From the NCBI GenBank assembly GCA_015231755.1, contig JADGAZ010000011.1:62001-126000 (forward strand): a DNA stretch of 64,000 nt, given 5' to 3'. The notes beneath the pieces are model-generated. The model was not told where the DNA came from. It made no database searches and saw only the letters and a list, made by a program, of their open reading frames with translations. Position numbers and translations under genes: made by a program. Shown here piece after piece: positions 17,904 to 26,837 of the stretch. Within the stretch, counting starts at the first letter, position 1. Every line of letters starts with the position of its first letter. Source of the stretch: Magnetococcales bacterium (GTDB lineage: Bacteria; Pseudomonadota; Magnetococcia; Magnetococcales; Magnetaquicoccaceae).

Positions 17904-19184
17904 ATGAAAGTATGGTGGATGGGTGCAGGCTCCCTGCTGGCCGCATTGAGTATCGTGGCACCGGCGCAAGCCAGTAATGGCTATTATGCTTACGGGTTCG
18001 GAACCATCAGCAAAGGGATGGGTGGGGCCGGCGTGGCCATGCCCACCGACACCATGGGAACCGCCGTCAATCCGGCGTTGATGGCGCATGTGGGCCATCG
18101 GGTGGATCTTGGGGTCTCCTGGTTCAAACCGGATCGGGGTTTCACCGCCGACACCCCGTCCGCCACTCCTCCCGGGGTTCCCTTCATTCCCACCGGCACA
18201 TTTGAAAAGACGGATGATTTTTTCTTGATTCCCCATATCGGCTGGAATCGGCCCCTGGATTCCACCAGCACCATCGGCTTGAGCATCGGCGGCAACGGGG
18301 GCATGAACACCGAATACGATCTGGCGGTTTTCGGCAACTTCGCACCTCCGGGCATGACCACCGCGCCAACCAGCATCGACATGGCGCAACTGTTTGTGGG
18401 CCTCAACTACGCCAAGAAACTCAACCAGGAACACACCATCGGCATTGCGCCCATTCTGGCCGGACAACGCATCAAGGTCGAAGGGTTGCAGCCTTTCATG
18501 GGATTGTCCGCCACGCCGAATGCCGTGACCAACAATGGCTATGATTATTCGTATGGCGGAGGGCTGAAAGTGGGCTGGTATTGGCAGCCGAGCGATCAAC
18601 TGGCCATCGGCTCTTCGTATCAGAGCCGCCTGTACATGACCCGATTCGATCACTATGCCGGATTGTTCGCCGAACAAGGAGATTTCGATATTCCCCCGAC
18701 GTTCCAGATCGGCTTGGCCTACAAACCCACTCCCGCCTGGACCGCCCTGCTGGATATGCAGAAACTGTTCTTCAGCGACATCCGTTCCGTCGGCAACTCC
18801 AATAATTTGTTGTTGACTCCCGGCAGCATCTCTTTGGGAACCGACAATGGCCTGGGCTTCGGCTGGCGGGACATGACCATCTACAAAACCGGCGTGCAGT
18901 GGAAGGCGAATGACGATTGGACCCTACGTTCCGGATTCAGTCTGGCCAATCAGGTGGTGCCGGGCCAACAGGCACTCTTCAACATTCTGGCCCCCGCCAC
19001 CGTGACCAAACATGTGACCCTTGGAGTCAGCCGCACCATTTCCGCCAACAGCAGCATCGATCTGTCCGCCAGTCACGCCCTGGATCAGCGTGTCTACGGC
19101 TCCAATCCCAACACCCCCTTTCAGACTGGATCGCTGGACATGAAACAGTTAGAAATGGAAGTCAACTGGAGTTATCGTTTCTGA
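17904..19184 (+). CDS. FadL/OmpP1/TodX-family outer-membrane transport protein
   Basis: The 426-residue protein starts with a signal peptide (cleavage likely after APAQA, residue 23) and the mature N-terminus SNGYYAYGFG...KGMGGAGVA typical of FadL, whose N-terminal plug holds the NPA-containing segment (here AVNPALMAH). It ends in alternating beta strands and a terminal Phe (NWSYRF), as expected for a BAM-inserted barrel. The family takes up long-chain fatty acids or hydrophobic compounds. CAGGAG lies nine bases before the ATG. It stands alone between prfB and lysS with its own palindrome upstream, and codon use looks like that of its neighbours. Confidence 0.9.
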   Translation: MKVWWMGAGSLLAALSIVAPAQASNGYYAYGFGTISKGMGGAGVAMPTDTMGTAVNPALMAHVGHRVDLGVSWFKPDRGFTADTPSATPPGVPFIPTGTFEKTDDFFLIPHIGWNRPLDSTSTIGLSIGGNGGMNTEYDLAVFGNFAPPGMTTAPTSIDMAQLFVGLNYAKKLNQEHTIGIAPILAGQRIKVEGLQPFMGLSATPNAVTNNGYDYSYGGGLKVGWYWQPSDQLAIGSSYQSRLYMTRFDHYAGLFAEQGDFDIPPTFQIGLAYKPTPAWTALLDMQKLFFSDIRSVGNSNNLLLTPGSISLGTDNGLGFGWRDMTIYKTGVQWKANDDWTLRSGFSLANQVVPGQQALFNILAPATVTKHVTLGVSRTISANSSIDLSASHALDQRVYGSNPNTPFQTGSLDMKQLEMEVNWSYRF

Positions 19185-19240
19185 CCCATTCCGGGCAGGA
19201 GGCTCGCACCCCGCCTCCTGCCCCTGCCAACGCAAACCCT

Positions 19241-19283
19241 GCCAACGCAAACAGTGACGCCCGCCCCCGCTCTGTGTTATCCT
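19241..19283 (+). promoter_or_regulatory. lysS promoter (near-copy of the prfB promoter)
   Basis: GTGACG (19254-19259) and TATCCT (19278-19283) are 18 bases apart. The block from 19241 to 19267 differs from that upstream of prfB at one base. A tandem copy of the 15-base unit CCTGCCAACGCAAAC immediately precedes it. The start codon is about 125 bases downstream. Confidence 0.5.
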
Positions 19284-19407
19284 GGATCGTCTACAGATGT
19301 TGCACACACCAATTCCGCAACGAATCCACCGTGTGGCAATACCTCAACAAGATCGGCTCCGGATCACGGAGGCCATGTTCGGTTTTTCAGGAGTGGGAAT
19401 ACAAAGC

Positions 19408-20886
19408 ATGTCCAAGGACGACAATCCCCTGGTCGAAGCGCGCAAGGCCAAGCTGACGGCGCTGATCGAAGCGGGGGTCAACCCCTATCCCAATGATTTC
19501 AAACCCGCCGACTCTCTGGGTCGCATCCGGGAGCAACACGGCGATCTCACCGACTCCGAAGCCTTGTCCGCCGTCCAGGTACGCTGCGCGGGACGGATCA
19601 TGCTGCTGCGCAACTTCGGAAAACTCACCTTCGCCACCCTCACCGACGACAGCGGCAAGCTGCAAATCGCGGTGCAGCGCGACGAGGTGGGGGAAGTACT
19701 CTATCGGGAGGTGTTCCGCAAAATCGAGGTGGGGGATTTCCTGGGGGTGGAGGGGGGACTGTTTCGCACCCAGACCGGTGAACTGACCGTGCGGGTGAAC
19801 CGTTTTCAACTGCTCTCCAAGGCGGTGCGTCCCCTCCCGGAGAAATGGCACGGCCTGGAAGACGTGGAAGCCCGCTATCGGCAACGCTATGTGGATCTGA
19901 TCGTCAACCCGGAGGTGCGGGCGGTGTTCCGGGTGCGTTCCCGGTTGATTCATCTGATCCGGGGTTTCATGGAAGCCCGGGGATTCCTGGAAGTGGAAAC
20001 CCCGATGATGCATCCGATTCCGGGCGGTGCGGTGGCCCGGCCTTTCGTGACCCATCACAACGCCTTGGACCGGAATCTTTATCTGCGCATCGCCCCGGAA
20101 CTGTATCTGAAACGGTTGATCGTGGGCGGTTTCGAGAAGGTGTTCGAGATCAATCGCAACTTCCGCAACGAAGGGCTGTCGATCCGCCACAATCCCGAAT
20201 TCACCATGATGGAGTTCTATCAGGCCTACGCCGACTATCGGGAGTTGATGGAGTTGACCGAAACCCTCATCACCGGTCTGGTGCAAGAGATTCACGGCAC
20301 CCTGGTGATCGAGCATCAGGGCCGCACCATCGATTTCACCCCTCCCTGGCCCCGCCTGACCCCCGCCGAAACCCTGGTGCAACACGCCGGAGCCGATCCG
20401 GAGCGCATCACCGATCCGGAATACCTGGAAGAACTGGCCCAAAAACACCACGTCAAGTCCAATCCGGCGTGGGATGTGGGCAAACGGCAACTGGAGCTGT
20501 TCGAGGCTTTGGTGGAGTCCCAACTGATCCGGCCCACGTTTGTGGTGGATTATCCGGTTTCGGTGTCGCCTCTGTCGCGGCGCTCGGACCACAATCCCGA
20601 CATCGCGGAACGCTTTGAACTCTTCATCGGCGGCTGGGAGATCGCCAACGCCTTCTCCGAGTTGAACGATCCGGCGGATCAGGCGGAACGGTTCCGCGCC
20701 CAGGTGGCGGCCAAGGAACGCGGTGACCTGGAGGCCATGCACTTCGACGCCGATTATATCCAGGCCTTGGAATACGGCATGCCCCCCACCGCCGGAGAAG
20801 GGATCGGCATCGACCGGTTGACCATGCTGCTGACCAATTCGGCGGCCATTCGTGATGTGATACTGTTTCCGGTATTGCGCTCATAG
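19408..20886 (+). CDS. lysS: Lysyl-tRNA synthetase, class II
   Basis: The 492-residue enzyme has the N-terminal anticodon-binding OB fold (about 60-150) and a class II catalytic core with motif 1 (ARGFLEVETPMM), motif 2 (FRNEGLSIRHNPEFTMMEFY) and motif 3 (GIGIDRLTML). It charges tRNA-Lys. The ATG at 19408 is preferred because the family homology begins there; the frame stays open upstream. It heads a long collinear run including the Lol genes, with 44 bases to the next gene. In E. coli prfB and lysS form one operon; here the porin gene separates them. Confidence 0.95.
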   Translation: MSKDDNPLVEARKAKLTALIEAGVNPYPNDFKPADSLGRIREQHGDLTDSEALSAVQVRCAGRIMLLRNFGKLTFATLTDDSGKLQIAVQRDEVGEVLYREVFRKIEVGDFLGVEGGLFRTQTGELTVRVNRFQLLSKAVRPLPEKWHGLEDVEARYRQRYVDLIVNPEVRAVFRVRSRLIHLIRGFMEARGFLEVETPMMHPIPGGAVARPFVTHHNALDRNLYLRIAPELYLKRLIVGGFEKVFEINRNFRNEGLSIRHNPEFTMMEFYQAYADYRELMELTETLITGLVQEIHGTLVIEHQGRTIDFTPPWPRLTPAETLVQHAGADPERITDPEYLEELAQKHHVKSNPAWDVGKRQLELFEALVESQLIRPTFVVDYPVSVSPLSRRSDHNPDIAERFELFIGGWEIANAFSELNDPADQAERFRAQVAAKERGDLEAMHFDADYIQALEYGMPPTAGEGIGIDRLTMLLTNSAAIRDVILFPVLRS

Positions 20887-20930
20887 TCGATTTTCATCAT
20901 CCATCTTGCCGCCGGGAGGGCCGGGTTTCG

Positions 20931-22178
20931 ATGTTGTGGGGTGAGCGATACGAATGGATCATCGGCTTGCGGTATCTGCGGGCCAAGCGTTCCGAATTTT
21001 TCATCAGCGTGATCACTTTCTTGTCCATGGGGGGCGTGGCCCTGGGAGTGGCGGCGCTGATCACCGTGTTGGCGGTCATGACCGGTTTCCGCGAGGAGTT
21101 GCAACGCCAGATCCTCGGGGTGACCAGTTATGTGACGGTGCGTTCCGTCTCCGGCAACCTGGAAAACTATGCCAAGGTGATGGACCAGACCGCCAAGGTG
21201 CCCGGAGTCACGGCGGTGGCTCCCTACATCGCCATTCAGGCCATGGTGTCGGTGCAGGCCCGTTCCGCCGGGGTGATGCTCCGGGGAATCGATCCGGAGT
21301 TGGAACCCAAGGTCTCCTCCCTGGCCACCAACATCAAACAAGGCAAGCTGGCGGGCATGCCGGAGTTCGGCATCATCCTGGGCAAACGATTGGCCCAGCA
21401 TCTGTATGTGGAGCTTGACGACACCGTGACCGTGATGGTGGCCGTGGGTTCGGTGACCGCCGTGGGCACCCTGCCCCGCATGAAACGCTTCAAGGTGGTG
21501 GGCATCTTCGACTCCGGCATGTACGAATACGACAACGCCCTGGCCTACATCCGGCTCGAAGACGCCCAACGGCTGCTGCGCATGGAAGAGACCGTCACCG
21601 GGGTCGAGGTGATGACCGTCACCCCCGAAACCGCCCTGACCGTGGGCAAGGATCTGCGGCAACGTCTGGGCAAGGGATTCTGGGTGCAAGACTGGATGGA
21701 GATGAATCGCAACTTCTTCCGCGCGCTGCAAATGGAAAAAGCGGTCATGTTCGTGATTCTGCTGCTGGTGGTGCTGGTGGCGGCGTTCAACATCATCTCC
21801 AGCCTGATCATGGTGGTGATGGAGAAAGGACGGGAGATTGCCATTCTCAAAACCATGGGCGCCCGCTCCGGGGGGATCATGGCCATTTTCATCATCAACG
21901 GCGGGGTGATCGGGGTGGTGGGAACCTCGCTGGGCACCGGACTGGGGCTGCTGCTCTCCTTGAACCTGGAACGGGCCTTGCGCGCCATCGAAAAGATCTT
22001 CGGCATTCAACTGATCTCCGGGGAGGTCTATTTCATCGATCATGTCCCGGCCAAGGTGTTGACCTCCGACGTGTTGTGGATCACGGGCATGAGTCTGGTG
22101 ATCACCCTGATGGCCACCCTCTATCCGGCCTGGCGGGCGGCGCGGGTCGATCCGGTGGAGGCGTTGCGCTATGAATAA
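20931..22178 (+). CDS. Lipoprotein-releasing ABC transporter permease (LolC/LolE family, LolF-like single permease)
   Basis: The 415-residue inner-membrane protein has one N-terminal transmembrane helix (about 25-50), a large periplasmic domain and three C-terminal helices. It shows the family signature GLRYLRAKRSEFFISVITFLS at the start and PAWRAARVDPVEALRYE at the end. With LolD it extracts mature lipoproteins from the inner membrane and passes them to LolA. Only one permease gene is present before lolD, so the transporter may be a homodimer as in LolFD systems, rather than LolCDE. The start is backed by GGGAGGGCC upstream, and the 3' end overlaps lolD by eight bases. Confidence 0.92.
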   Translation: MLWGERYEWIIGLRYLRAKRSEFFISVITFLSMGGVALGVAALITVLAVMTGFREELQRQILGVTSYVTVRSVSGNLENYAKVMDQTAKVPGVTAVAPYIAIQAMVSVQARSAGVMLRGIDPELEPKVSSLATNIKQGKLAGMPEFGIILGKRLAQHLYVELDDTVTVMVAVGSVTAVGTLPRMKRFKVVGIFDSGMYEYDNALAYIRLEDAQRLLRMEETVTGVEVMTVTPETALTVGKDLRQRLGKGFWVQDWMEMNRNFFRALQMEKAVMFVILLLVVLVAAFNIISSLIMVVMEKGREIAILKTMGARSGGIMAIFIINGGVIGVVGTSLGTGLGLLLSLNLERALRAIEKIFGIQLISGEVYFIDHVPAKVLTSDVLWITGMSLVITLMATLYPAWRAARVDPVEALRYE

Positions 22179-22881
22179 TCCCGCGCCACTGCTGGAAGCC
22201 AAGGGCCTCCGCAAATATTTCGGCCCCGACTCCCAACGGGTCGAGGTGCTCAAGGGGGTGGAGTTCACCTTGTTTCGTGGCGAGATGGCCGCGCTGCTGG
22301 GGGTCTCCGGATCGGGCAAAAGCACCTTGTTGCAGATCATGGGCGGACTGGACCGGCCCAGCGAAGGAACGGTCTGCGTGGATGGGGAGGATCTGTTCGC
22401 GTTGTCGGCCAACCGGGCCGCCGAGTTTCGCAACCGGCGCATTGGCTTTGTCTATCAATCCCACCGGTTGCTGCCCGAGTTTTCCGCCTTGGAAAACGTC
22501 ATGATGCCCCTGCTGATCGCCCGCACCCCCCGCAAACAGGCGGCGGCGCAAGCGGCGGTATTGCTGGAGGAGGTGGGATTGGCCCACCGGATCGACCATC
22601 GCCCCGGACAACTCTCCGGTGGCGAACAGCAGCGGGTGGCCATCGCCCGCGCTTTGGTGACGGATCCGGGACTGCTGCTGGCCGATGAACCCACCGGCAA
22701 TCTGGACCGCAAGACCGCGTTGGAGGTGTTCCGCATTCTGCGCGCCTTGAATACCAAACGGGGGCTGGCCTGCCTGATGGTGACCCACAACCCGGAGTTG
22801 GCCGTGGACCTGGATCGACGTCTGCATCTGGTGGAAGGGGTGCTGACCGAAGAGCCTCACGGGGGAGAGTCCCTGGCGTGA
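22171..22881 (+). CDS. lolD: Lipoprotein-releasing ABC transporter ATPase LolD
   Basis: The 236-residue ATPase has Walker A GVSGSGKST, the Q loop in VYQSHRLLPEFSALENV, signature LSGGEQQRV, Walker B LLADEPTGNLD and a switch His in MVTHNPE. The sequence between the Q loop and the signature is that of the LolD/MacB branch. It powers lipoprotein release together with the permease encoded just upstream, whose stop it overlaps by eight bases. The next gene begins four bases before its end, so all are likely co-transcribed. Confidence 0.95.
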   Translation: MNNPAPLLEAKGLRKYFGPDSQRVEVLKGVEFTLFRGEMAALLGVSGSGKSTLLQIMGGLDRPSEGTVCVDGEDLFALSANRAAEFRNRRIGFVYQSHRLLPEFSALENVMMPLLIARTPRKQAAAQAAVLLEEVGLAHRIDHRPGQLSGGEQQRVAIARALVTDPGLLLADEPTGNLDRKTALEVFRILRALNTKRGLACLMVTHNPELAVDLDRRLHLVEGVLTEEPHGGESLA

Positions 22882-23549
22882 ACGAAATCCTGCAAAGCAT
22901 CATCATCTGGGCGCCGGGCATTCTGTTTGCCATCACCCTGCACGAATGGGCACACGGGCGCATGGCCACCCATTTTGGTGACCCCACGCCCAAACTCATG
23001 GGACGCCTGACCCTCAATCCCATTCCCCATATCGATCTGGCCTGGACCATCGTCATTCCCGGCGTGATGCTGCTGGCCTCGCTGCTCACCACCGGCAGTC
23101 CGTTCGTCTTCGGCGGGGCCAAGCCGGTGCCCATCGATCCCCGCTATTTCATCCGCAAGGGCCAGTCGTTCCGGGTGAGCATGTTCTGGGTTTCCGCCGC
23201 CGGACCGCTGATGAACCTGTTTCTGGCTTTGCTGTGCGCTCTGGCCTTTCGGGCCGTGACCTTGCTGCCGAGCTATTTCATGGTGCCGATGGCCAACATG
23301 CTGGTGGCGGCCATTCAGATGAATGTCTTGCTGGCGGTCTTCAATCTGCTGCCCATTCCACCTTTGGACGGCGGACGCATGGCCGGCGCCCTGCTGCCCC
23401 ATCCCTGGGACGGCTATCTGGCGGGTGTGGAACGGTTCGGCATGCCGATCGTGCTGGTGCTGGCCTTTTCGGGTATGATGAACCACCTCCTGATCCCGGC
23501 CATGAATCTCTTGAATCAATTCTATCTTCAGGTGGCGGGACTCGCCTGA
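22878..23549 (+). CDS. Site-2 protease family (M50) membrane metalloprotease
   Basis: The 223-residue protein has five or six predicted membrane helices. The zinc motif H22-E23-x-x-H26 sits in the first membrane segment (TLHEWAHGRMA), LNPIPHID follows, and the second metal-site motif NLLPIPPLDGGRM is near residue 157. These residues match the short, PDZ-less S2P group whose substrates are mostly unknown. The GTG start at 22878 overlaps the lolD stop by four bases. Its place between lolD and trpS suggests a housekeeping envelope role, but no specific function can be assigned. Confidence 0.9.
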   Translation: MNEILQSIIIWAPGILFAITLHEWAHGRMATHFGDPTPKLMGRLTLNPIPHIDLAWTIVIPGVMLLASLLTTGSPFVFGGAKPVPIDPRYFIRKGQSFRVSMFWVSAAGPLMNLFLALLCALAFRAVTLLPSYFMVPMANMLVAAIQMNVLLAVFNLLPIPPLDGGRMAGALLPHPWDGYLAGVERFGMPIVLVLAFSGMMNHLLIPAMNLLNQFYLQVAGLA

Positions 23550-23587
23550 TCCGGCATCTTCTTTAAAAATTGGTGAACAAAACAACC

Positions 23588-24619
23588 ATGAATCAACCGA
23601 TTGTCTTCAGCGGCGCCCAACCCACCGGTCAGTTGACCCTGGGCAACTATCTGGGCGCATTGCGGCAGTGGACCGCCATGCAACACGACCACACCTGCAT
23701 CTTTTGCGTGGTGGATCTGCACGCCCTGACCGTGCGCCAGGATCCCGCCGCCTTCCGGGAACGGATCCTGGATCTGGCGGCTCTCTATCTGGCCTGCGGC
23801 ATCGATCCGGGAAGAAGCGTGATCTTCATTCAAAGCCATGTCCCGGCCCATGCGGAGTTGGCTTGGCTGCTGTCCACCTTCACGATGATGGGCGAGTTGG
23901 ACCGCATGACCCAGTTCAAGGACAAGGCCCGCAGCCATGCCCACAACGTCAACGCGGGACTGTTCACCTATCCGGTGTTGATGGCCGCCGACATCCTGCT
24001 GTATGGCACCCACAAGGTGCCGGTGGGCGAAGACCAAAAACAACACCTGGAGCTGTCCCGGGATGTGGCGGTGCGTTTCAACGGATTGCACGGTCCGATT
24101 TTCGTGGTGCCGGAACCCCTGGTCACCGGAGGCGGAGCGGCGCGCATCAAGGATCTGCAAGATCCCCTCAAGAAAATGTCCAAAAGCGCCGAAGCGGATC
24201 TGGCCAAGGTGATGATCCTGGACGAACCCGACGCCATCTTGAAAAAATTCAAAAAAGCGGTGACCGACGGACTGGGGAGCATCCGCAACGACGAGGCCAA
24301 CCAACCCGGCGTGGTCAATCTGCTCAACATCTGGCGTGCGGCCCGTGGGGCTTCGATGGAGGAGGCGTTGACCCATTTTTCCCACAATCAATACGGTCGC
24401 CTGAAGGTCGAAACCGCCGAAGCGGTCATCGACTTGCTGGATCCGGTGCGCCAGCGTTTCGCGGAGCTGAGATCCGATCCGGCTGAACTCGAAGGGGTGT
24501 TGACCCGAGGCGCGGAGCAGGCCATGGAGCGGGCCGAAACCACGATGAAACGGGTGCTGTCCGCTTTGGGACTGCCCTTGAATCCACGCCGTTTCGGACC
24601 GACCCAGGGGCGCTCATGA
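23588..24619 (+). CDS. trpS: Tryptophanyl-tRNA synthetase
   Basis: The 343-residue class I synthetase has the HIGH-like motif in GAQPTGQLTLGNYLGAL at the N-terminus and the KMSKS motif in LKKMSKSAE near residue 200. It charges tRNA-Trp. Length is typical of bacterial TrpRS. The ATG at 23588 matches the family start; an in-frame TTG six codons earlier is less likely. It overlaps rluB by four bases. Confidence 0.95.
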   Translation: MNQPIVFSGAQPTGQLTLGNYLGALRQWTAMQHDHTCIFCVVDLHALTVRQDPAAFRERILDLAALYLACGIDPGRSVIFIQSHVPAHAELAWLLSTFTMMGELDRMTQFKDKARSHAHNVNAGLFTYPVLMAADILLYGTHKVPVGEDQKQHLELSRDVAVRFNGLHGPIFVVPEPLVTGGGAARIKDLQDPLKKMSKSAEADLAKVMILDEPDAILKKFKKAVTDGLGSIRNDEANQPGVVNLLNIWRAARGASMEEALTHFSHNQYGRLKVETAEAVIDLLDPVRQRFAELRSDPAELEGVLTRGAEQAMERAETTMKRVLSALGLPLNPRRFGPTQGRS

Positions 24620-25347
24620 GCGCCATGCGTCTACAAAAATGGCTGGCCGAAGCGGGATTGTGTTCCCGCCGCGAAGGGGAACGCTGGATCGAAGCCGGTC
24701 GGGTGAGCGTGAACGGCGTGATCGTCACCCAACAAGGGGTGCAGGTGGGCCCGGACGCGGTGGTGGCGGTGGATGGCCAACCCGTGGAGTTCAAGAAAAG
24801 CACGTTGCGGGTGGTGGTGGCCCTCAACAAGCCGGTCGGGGTGATCTGTTCCCGCCACGATCCGGAAGGTCGGCCTTCGGTCTACCCCCTGGTGGAAGGC
24901 TCGGGGGCGCGACTGGTGAGCGTGGGACGGCTGGACTACAACTCCGAAGGGTTGCTGTTGTTCACCTCCGACGGGGATCTGGCCAATCGTCTCAGCCATC
25001 CCCGCAACGAGGTGCCGCGGATTTACCGGGTACGGGTGCATGGCCGGGTGGGTGACACCCTGCTGGCGAAATTGCGGGCCGGGGTGATGCTGGACGACGG
25101 CCCCACCGGACCTTTGGAAGTGGTGCTGGAACGGGTGGTGGGGGCCAACAGTTGGTTGAACATCACCTTGAAAGAGGGACGCAACCGCATCATCCGCCGC
25201 ATTTTCGCCACCGTGGATATGGATGTGGCCCGGCTGATCCGGATCTCCTACGGCGGCATCGAACTGGGAGAGACCCCCTCGGGAGCTTGGCGCTATTTGG
25301 CACGCAGCGAAGTGGCGCGATTGATGAACTGGGTTTTGGTTCGATAA
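24616..25347 (+). CDS. rluB: 23S rRNA pseudouridine synthase RluB/RsuA family
   Basis: The 243-residue protein begins with an S4 RNA-binding domain (MRLQKWLAEAGLCSRREGERWI) and continues with the catalytic core carrying the conserved Asp in GRLDYNSEGLLLFT and the C-terminal KEGRNRIIRRIF motif. Such enzymes isomerise specific uridines, in RluB's case U2605 of 23S rRNA. The basic C-terminal tail of E. coli RluB is missing, so assignment to RluB rather than RluE or RsuA is by core similarity. It starts inside the last codon of trpS. Confidence 0.9.
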   Translation: MSAMRLQKWLAEAGLCSRREGERWIEAGRVSVNGVIVTQQGVQVGPDAVVAVDGQPVEFKKSTLRVVVALNKPVGVICSRHDPEGRPSVYPLVEGSGARLVSVGRLDYNSEGLLLFTSDGDLANRLSHPRNEVPRIYRVRVHGRVGDTLLAKLRAGVMLDDGPTGPLEVVLERVVGANSWLNITLKEGRNRIIRRIFATVDMDVARLIRISYGGIELGETPSGAWRYLARSEVARLMNWVLVR

Positions 25348-25395
25348 TTCACATTTCAGATGGATGGCTTTCCACCGCCATCAGGGAGTATTCCC

Positions 25396-26088
25396 GTGAA
25401 TCACATCGTTTCCGGTTGTTTGATGATCCTGTGGATGGTTGTCACGGTTCCGGCGCTGGCGGAAGACATTTGCGCGCCGAAACAAAACGCATCGAATCCC
25501 ACCCGGGATCTCCCCCCCCAGCCCAAGGAGATCTGCGCCGGTCTGCCCACCGGGGGAACCATCAACGGCATCGTCTGCCCGCCGGATCGGGATGTGGATG
25601 GGGTGGCGGATGATCGGGATCGCTGTCCCAACACCCCCAAATGGGTGGCGGTGGATGCCCTGGGATGTCCGCTGGACGAGGATCAAGACCGGGTGCCGGA
25701 CTACCTGGACCGCTGTCCGGGCACACCCCCGGGGGTGAAGGTGGATGCCAAAGGGTGCTGGATTCTGAAACTCTCCATTCCCTTCGAGGCCGGCAAATCG
25801 GAACTCAAACCCACCCCCCATACCCAACTGGATCGGGTGGCCTGTCTGCTGCGTCAGGGATCCGCGAAAATGGAGATTCAGGGCCATACGGACCATCTGG
25901 CCAGCGAGTCGGTCTATCCGGGATTGGACAAACGCCGAGCCCAGGCGGTGGCGAATTATCTGATCTATCGGGGCGTGAAGCCCGAATCCCTGATCGTGCT
26001 GGGTTTCGGCGCCACCAAACCGGCGGTCAACCCCAAGAACGCGGCGGCTCAGACCAAAAACAACCGGGTGGAACTCCATCCCCGCTGA
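25396..26088 (+). CDS. OmpA-family protein with calcium-binding (thrombospondin-3-like) repeats
   Basis: The 230-residue protein starts with GTG at 25396, preceded by AGGGAG, and has a signal peptide cleaved near VPALA (residue 22). Two Asp-rich thrombospondin type-3-like repeats follow (DRDVDGVADDRDRCPNTP and DEDQDRVPDYLDRCPGTP). The C-terminal OmpA domain shows IQGHTDHLAS and KRRAQAVANYL and should bind peptidoglycan. No beta barrel is present, so it is probably periplasmic or anchored by a partner, as in other short calcium-repeat OmpA proteins. Its stop overlaps the next start (TGATG). Confidence 0.88.
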   Translation: MNHIVSGCLMILWMVVTVPALAEDICAPKQNASNPTRDLPPQPKEICAGLPTGGTINGIVCPPDRDVDGVADDRDRCPNTPKWVAVDALGCPLDEDQDRVPDYLDRCPGTPPGVKVDAKGCWILKLSIPFEAGKSELKPTPHTQLDRVACLLRQGSAKMEIQGHTDHLASESVYPGLDKRRAQAVANYLIYRGVKPESLIVLGFGATKPAVNPKNAAAQTKNNRVELHPR

Positions 26089-26837
26089 TGGTAAAAGAAA
26101 AGCATCCCGGCGCGGTGCGAAGATTGTTCGACACCCTGCTGCACGCCTACGGTCCCCGCCACTGGTGGCCGGCGCGTACCGTGCCGGAGATGATGGTGGG
26201 AGCGATGCTGGTGCAAAACACCACCTGGACCGGCGCGTCTCAGGCGGTGGCGCGGCTGGAAGAGGCGGGACTGCTGGACTCCTGGTCCAAACTGCTGCAA
26301 ACCCCGGATGAAACCCTCGGGGCGTTGATCCGTCCGGCGGGTTATTTCCGGGTCAAGACCCGGCGGCTCAAGGCGCTGGCCGGGTTCATGGCCGGATTCG
26401 ACCACGATCACACCCGCCTGTTCCAACAGGAGACCCCCCCGTTGCGGGCCGCCTTGCTGGGGGTGCATGGCGTGGGCAAGGAGACCGCCGACTCGATTCT
26501 GTGTTACGCGGCCCAACGCCCGATCTTCGTGGTGGACGCCTACACCCGCCGCATTTTCAGCCGTCTGGGCTGGTGTGACGACCAGGCGGGATACGACGAC
26601 CTGCAACGACTCGTCATGTCCGCCCTGCCCCCGGATCCCCACATCCTGGGAGAGATGCACGCCCTGCTGGTGGAACACGCCAAAACCTACTGCCGCGCCC
26701 AACCCCGGTGCGCGGGGTGCCCGGTGGGTCCATGCCTCACTATCGGCCTCCACAACACCCCTGCAACCAGCGAAGAGACACACACGATGCGCCCCTGCTC
26801 CACCACCCACCCAACCCGTCAAAGGAATCTCGCATGA
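26088..26837 (+). CDS. Endonuclease III-superfamily DNA glycosylase, MagIII-like
   Basis: The 249-residue protein has the HhH-GPD fold with VGAMLVQNTTWTGA, the hairpin LLGVHGVGKETADSI and the catalytic Asp in VVDAYTRRIFSRLG. A C-terminal four-cysteine cluster (YCRAQPRCAGCPVGPC) should hold a 4Fe-4S cluster. The position equivalent to the catalytic Lys of endonuclease III is Glu here (GKE instead of GRK), so it should be a monofunctional glycosylase without lyase activity, as in the 3-methyladenine glycosylase MagIII. The substrate is inferred from the family. It overlaps the OmpA-like gene by one base and the next gene by four. The last 25 residues beyond the cluster are not conserved. Confidence 0.85.
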   Translation: MVKEKHPGAVRRLFDTLLHAYGPRHWWPARTVPEMMVGAMLVQNTTWTGASQAVARLEEAGLLDSWSKLLQTPDETLGALIRPAGYFRVKTRRLKALAGFMAGFDHDHTRLFQQETPPLRAALLGVHGVGKETADSILCYAAQRPIFVVDAYTRRIFSRLGWCDDQAGYDDLQRLVMSALPPDPHILGEMHALLVEHAKTYCRAQPRCAGCPVGPCLTIGLHNTPATSEETHTMRPCSTTHPTRQRNLA

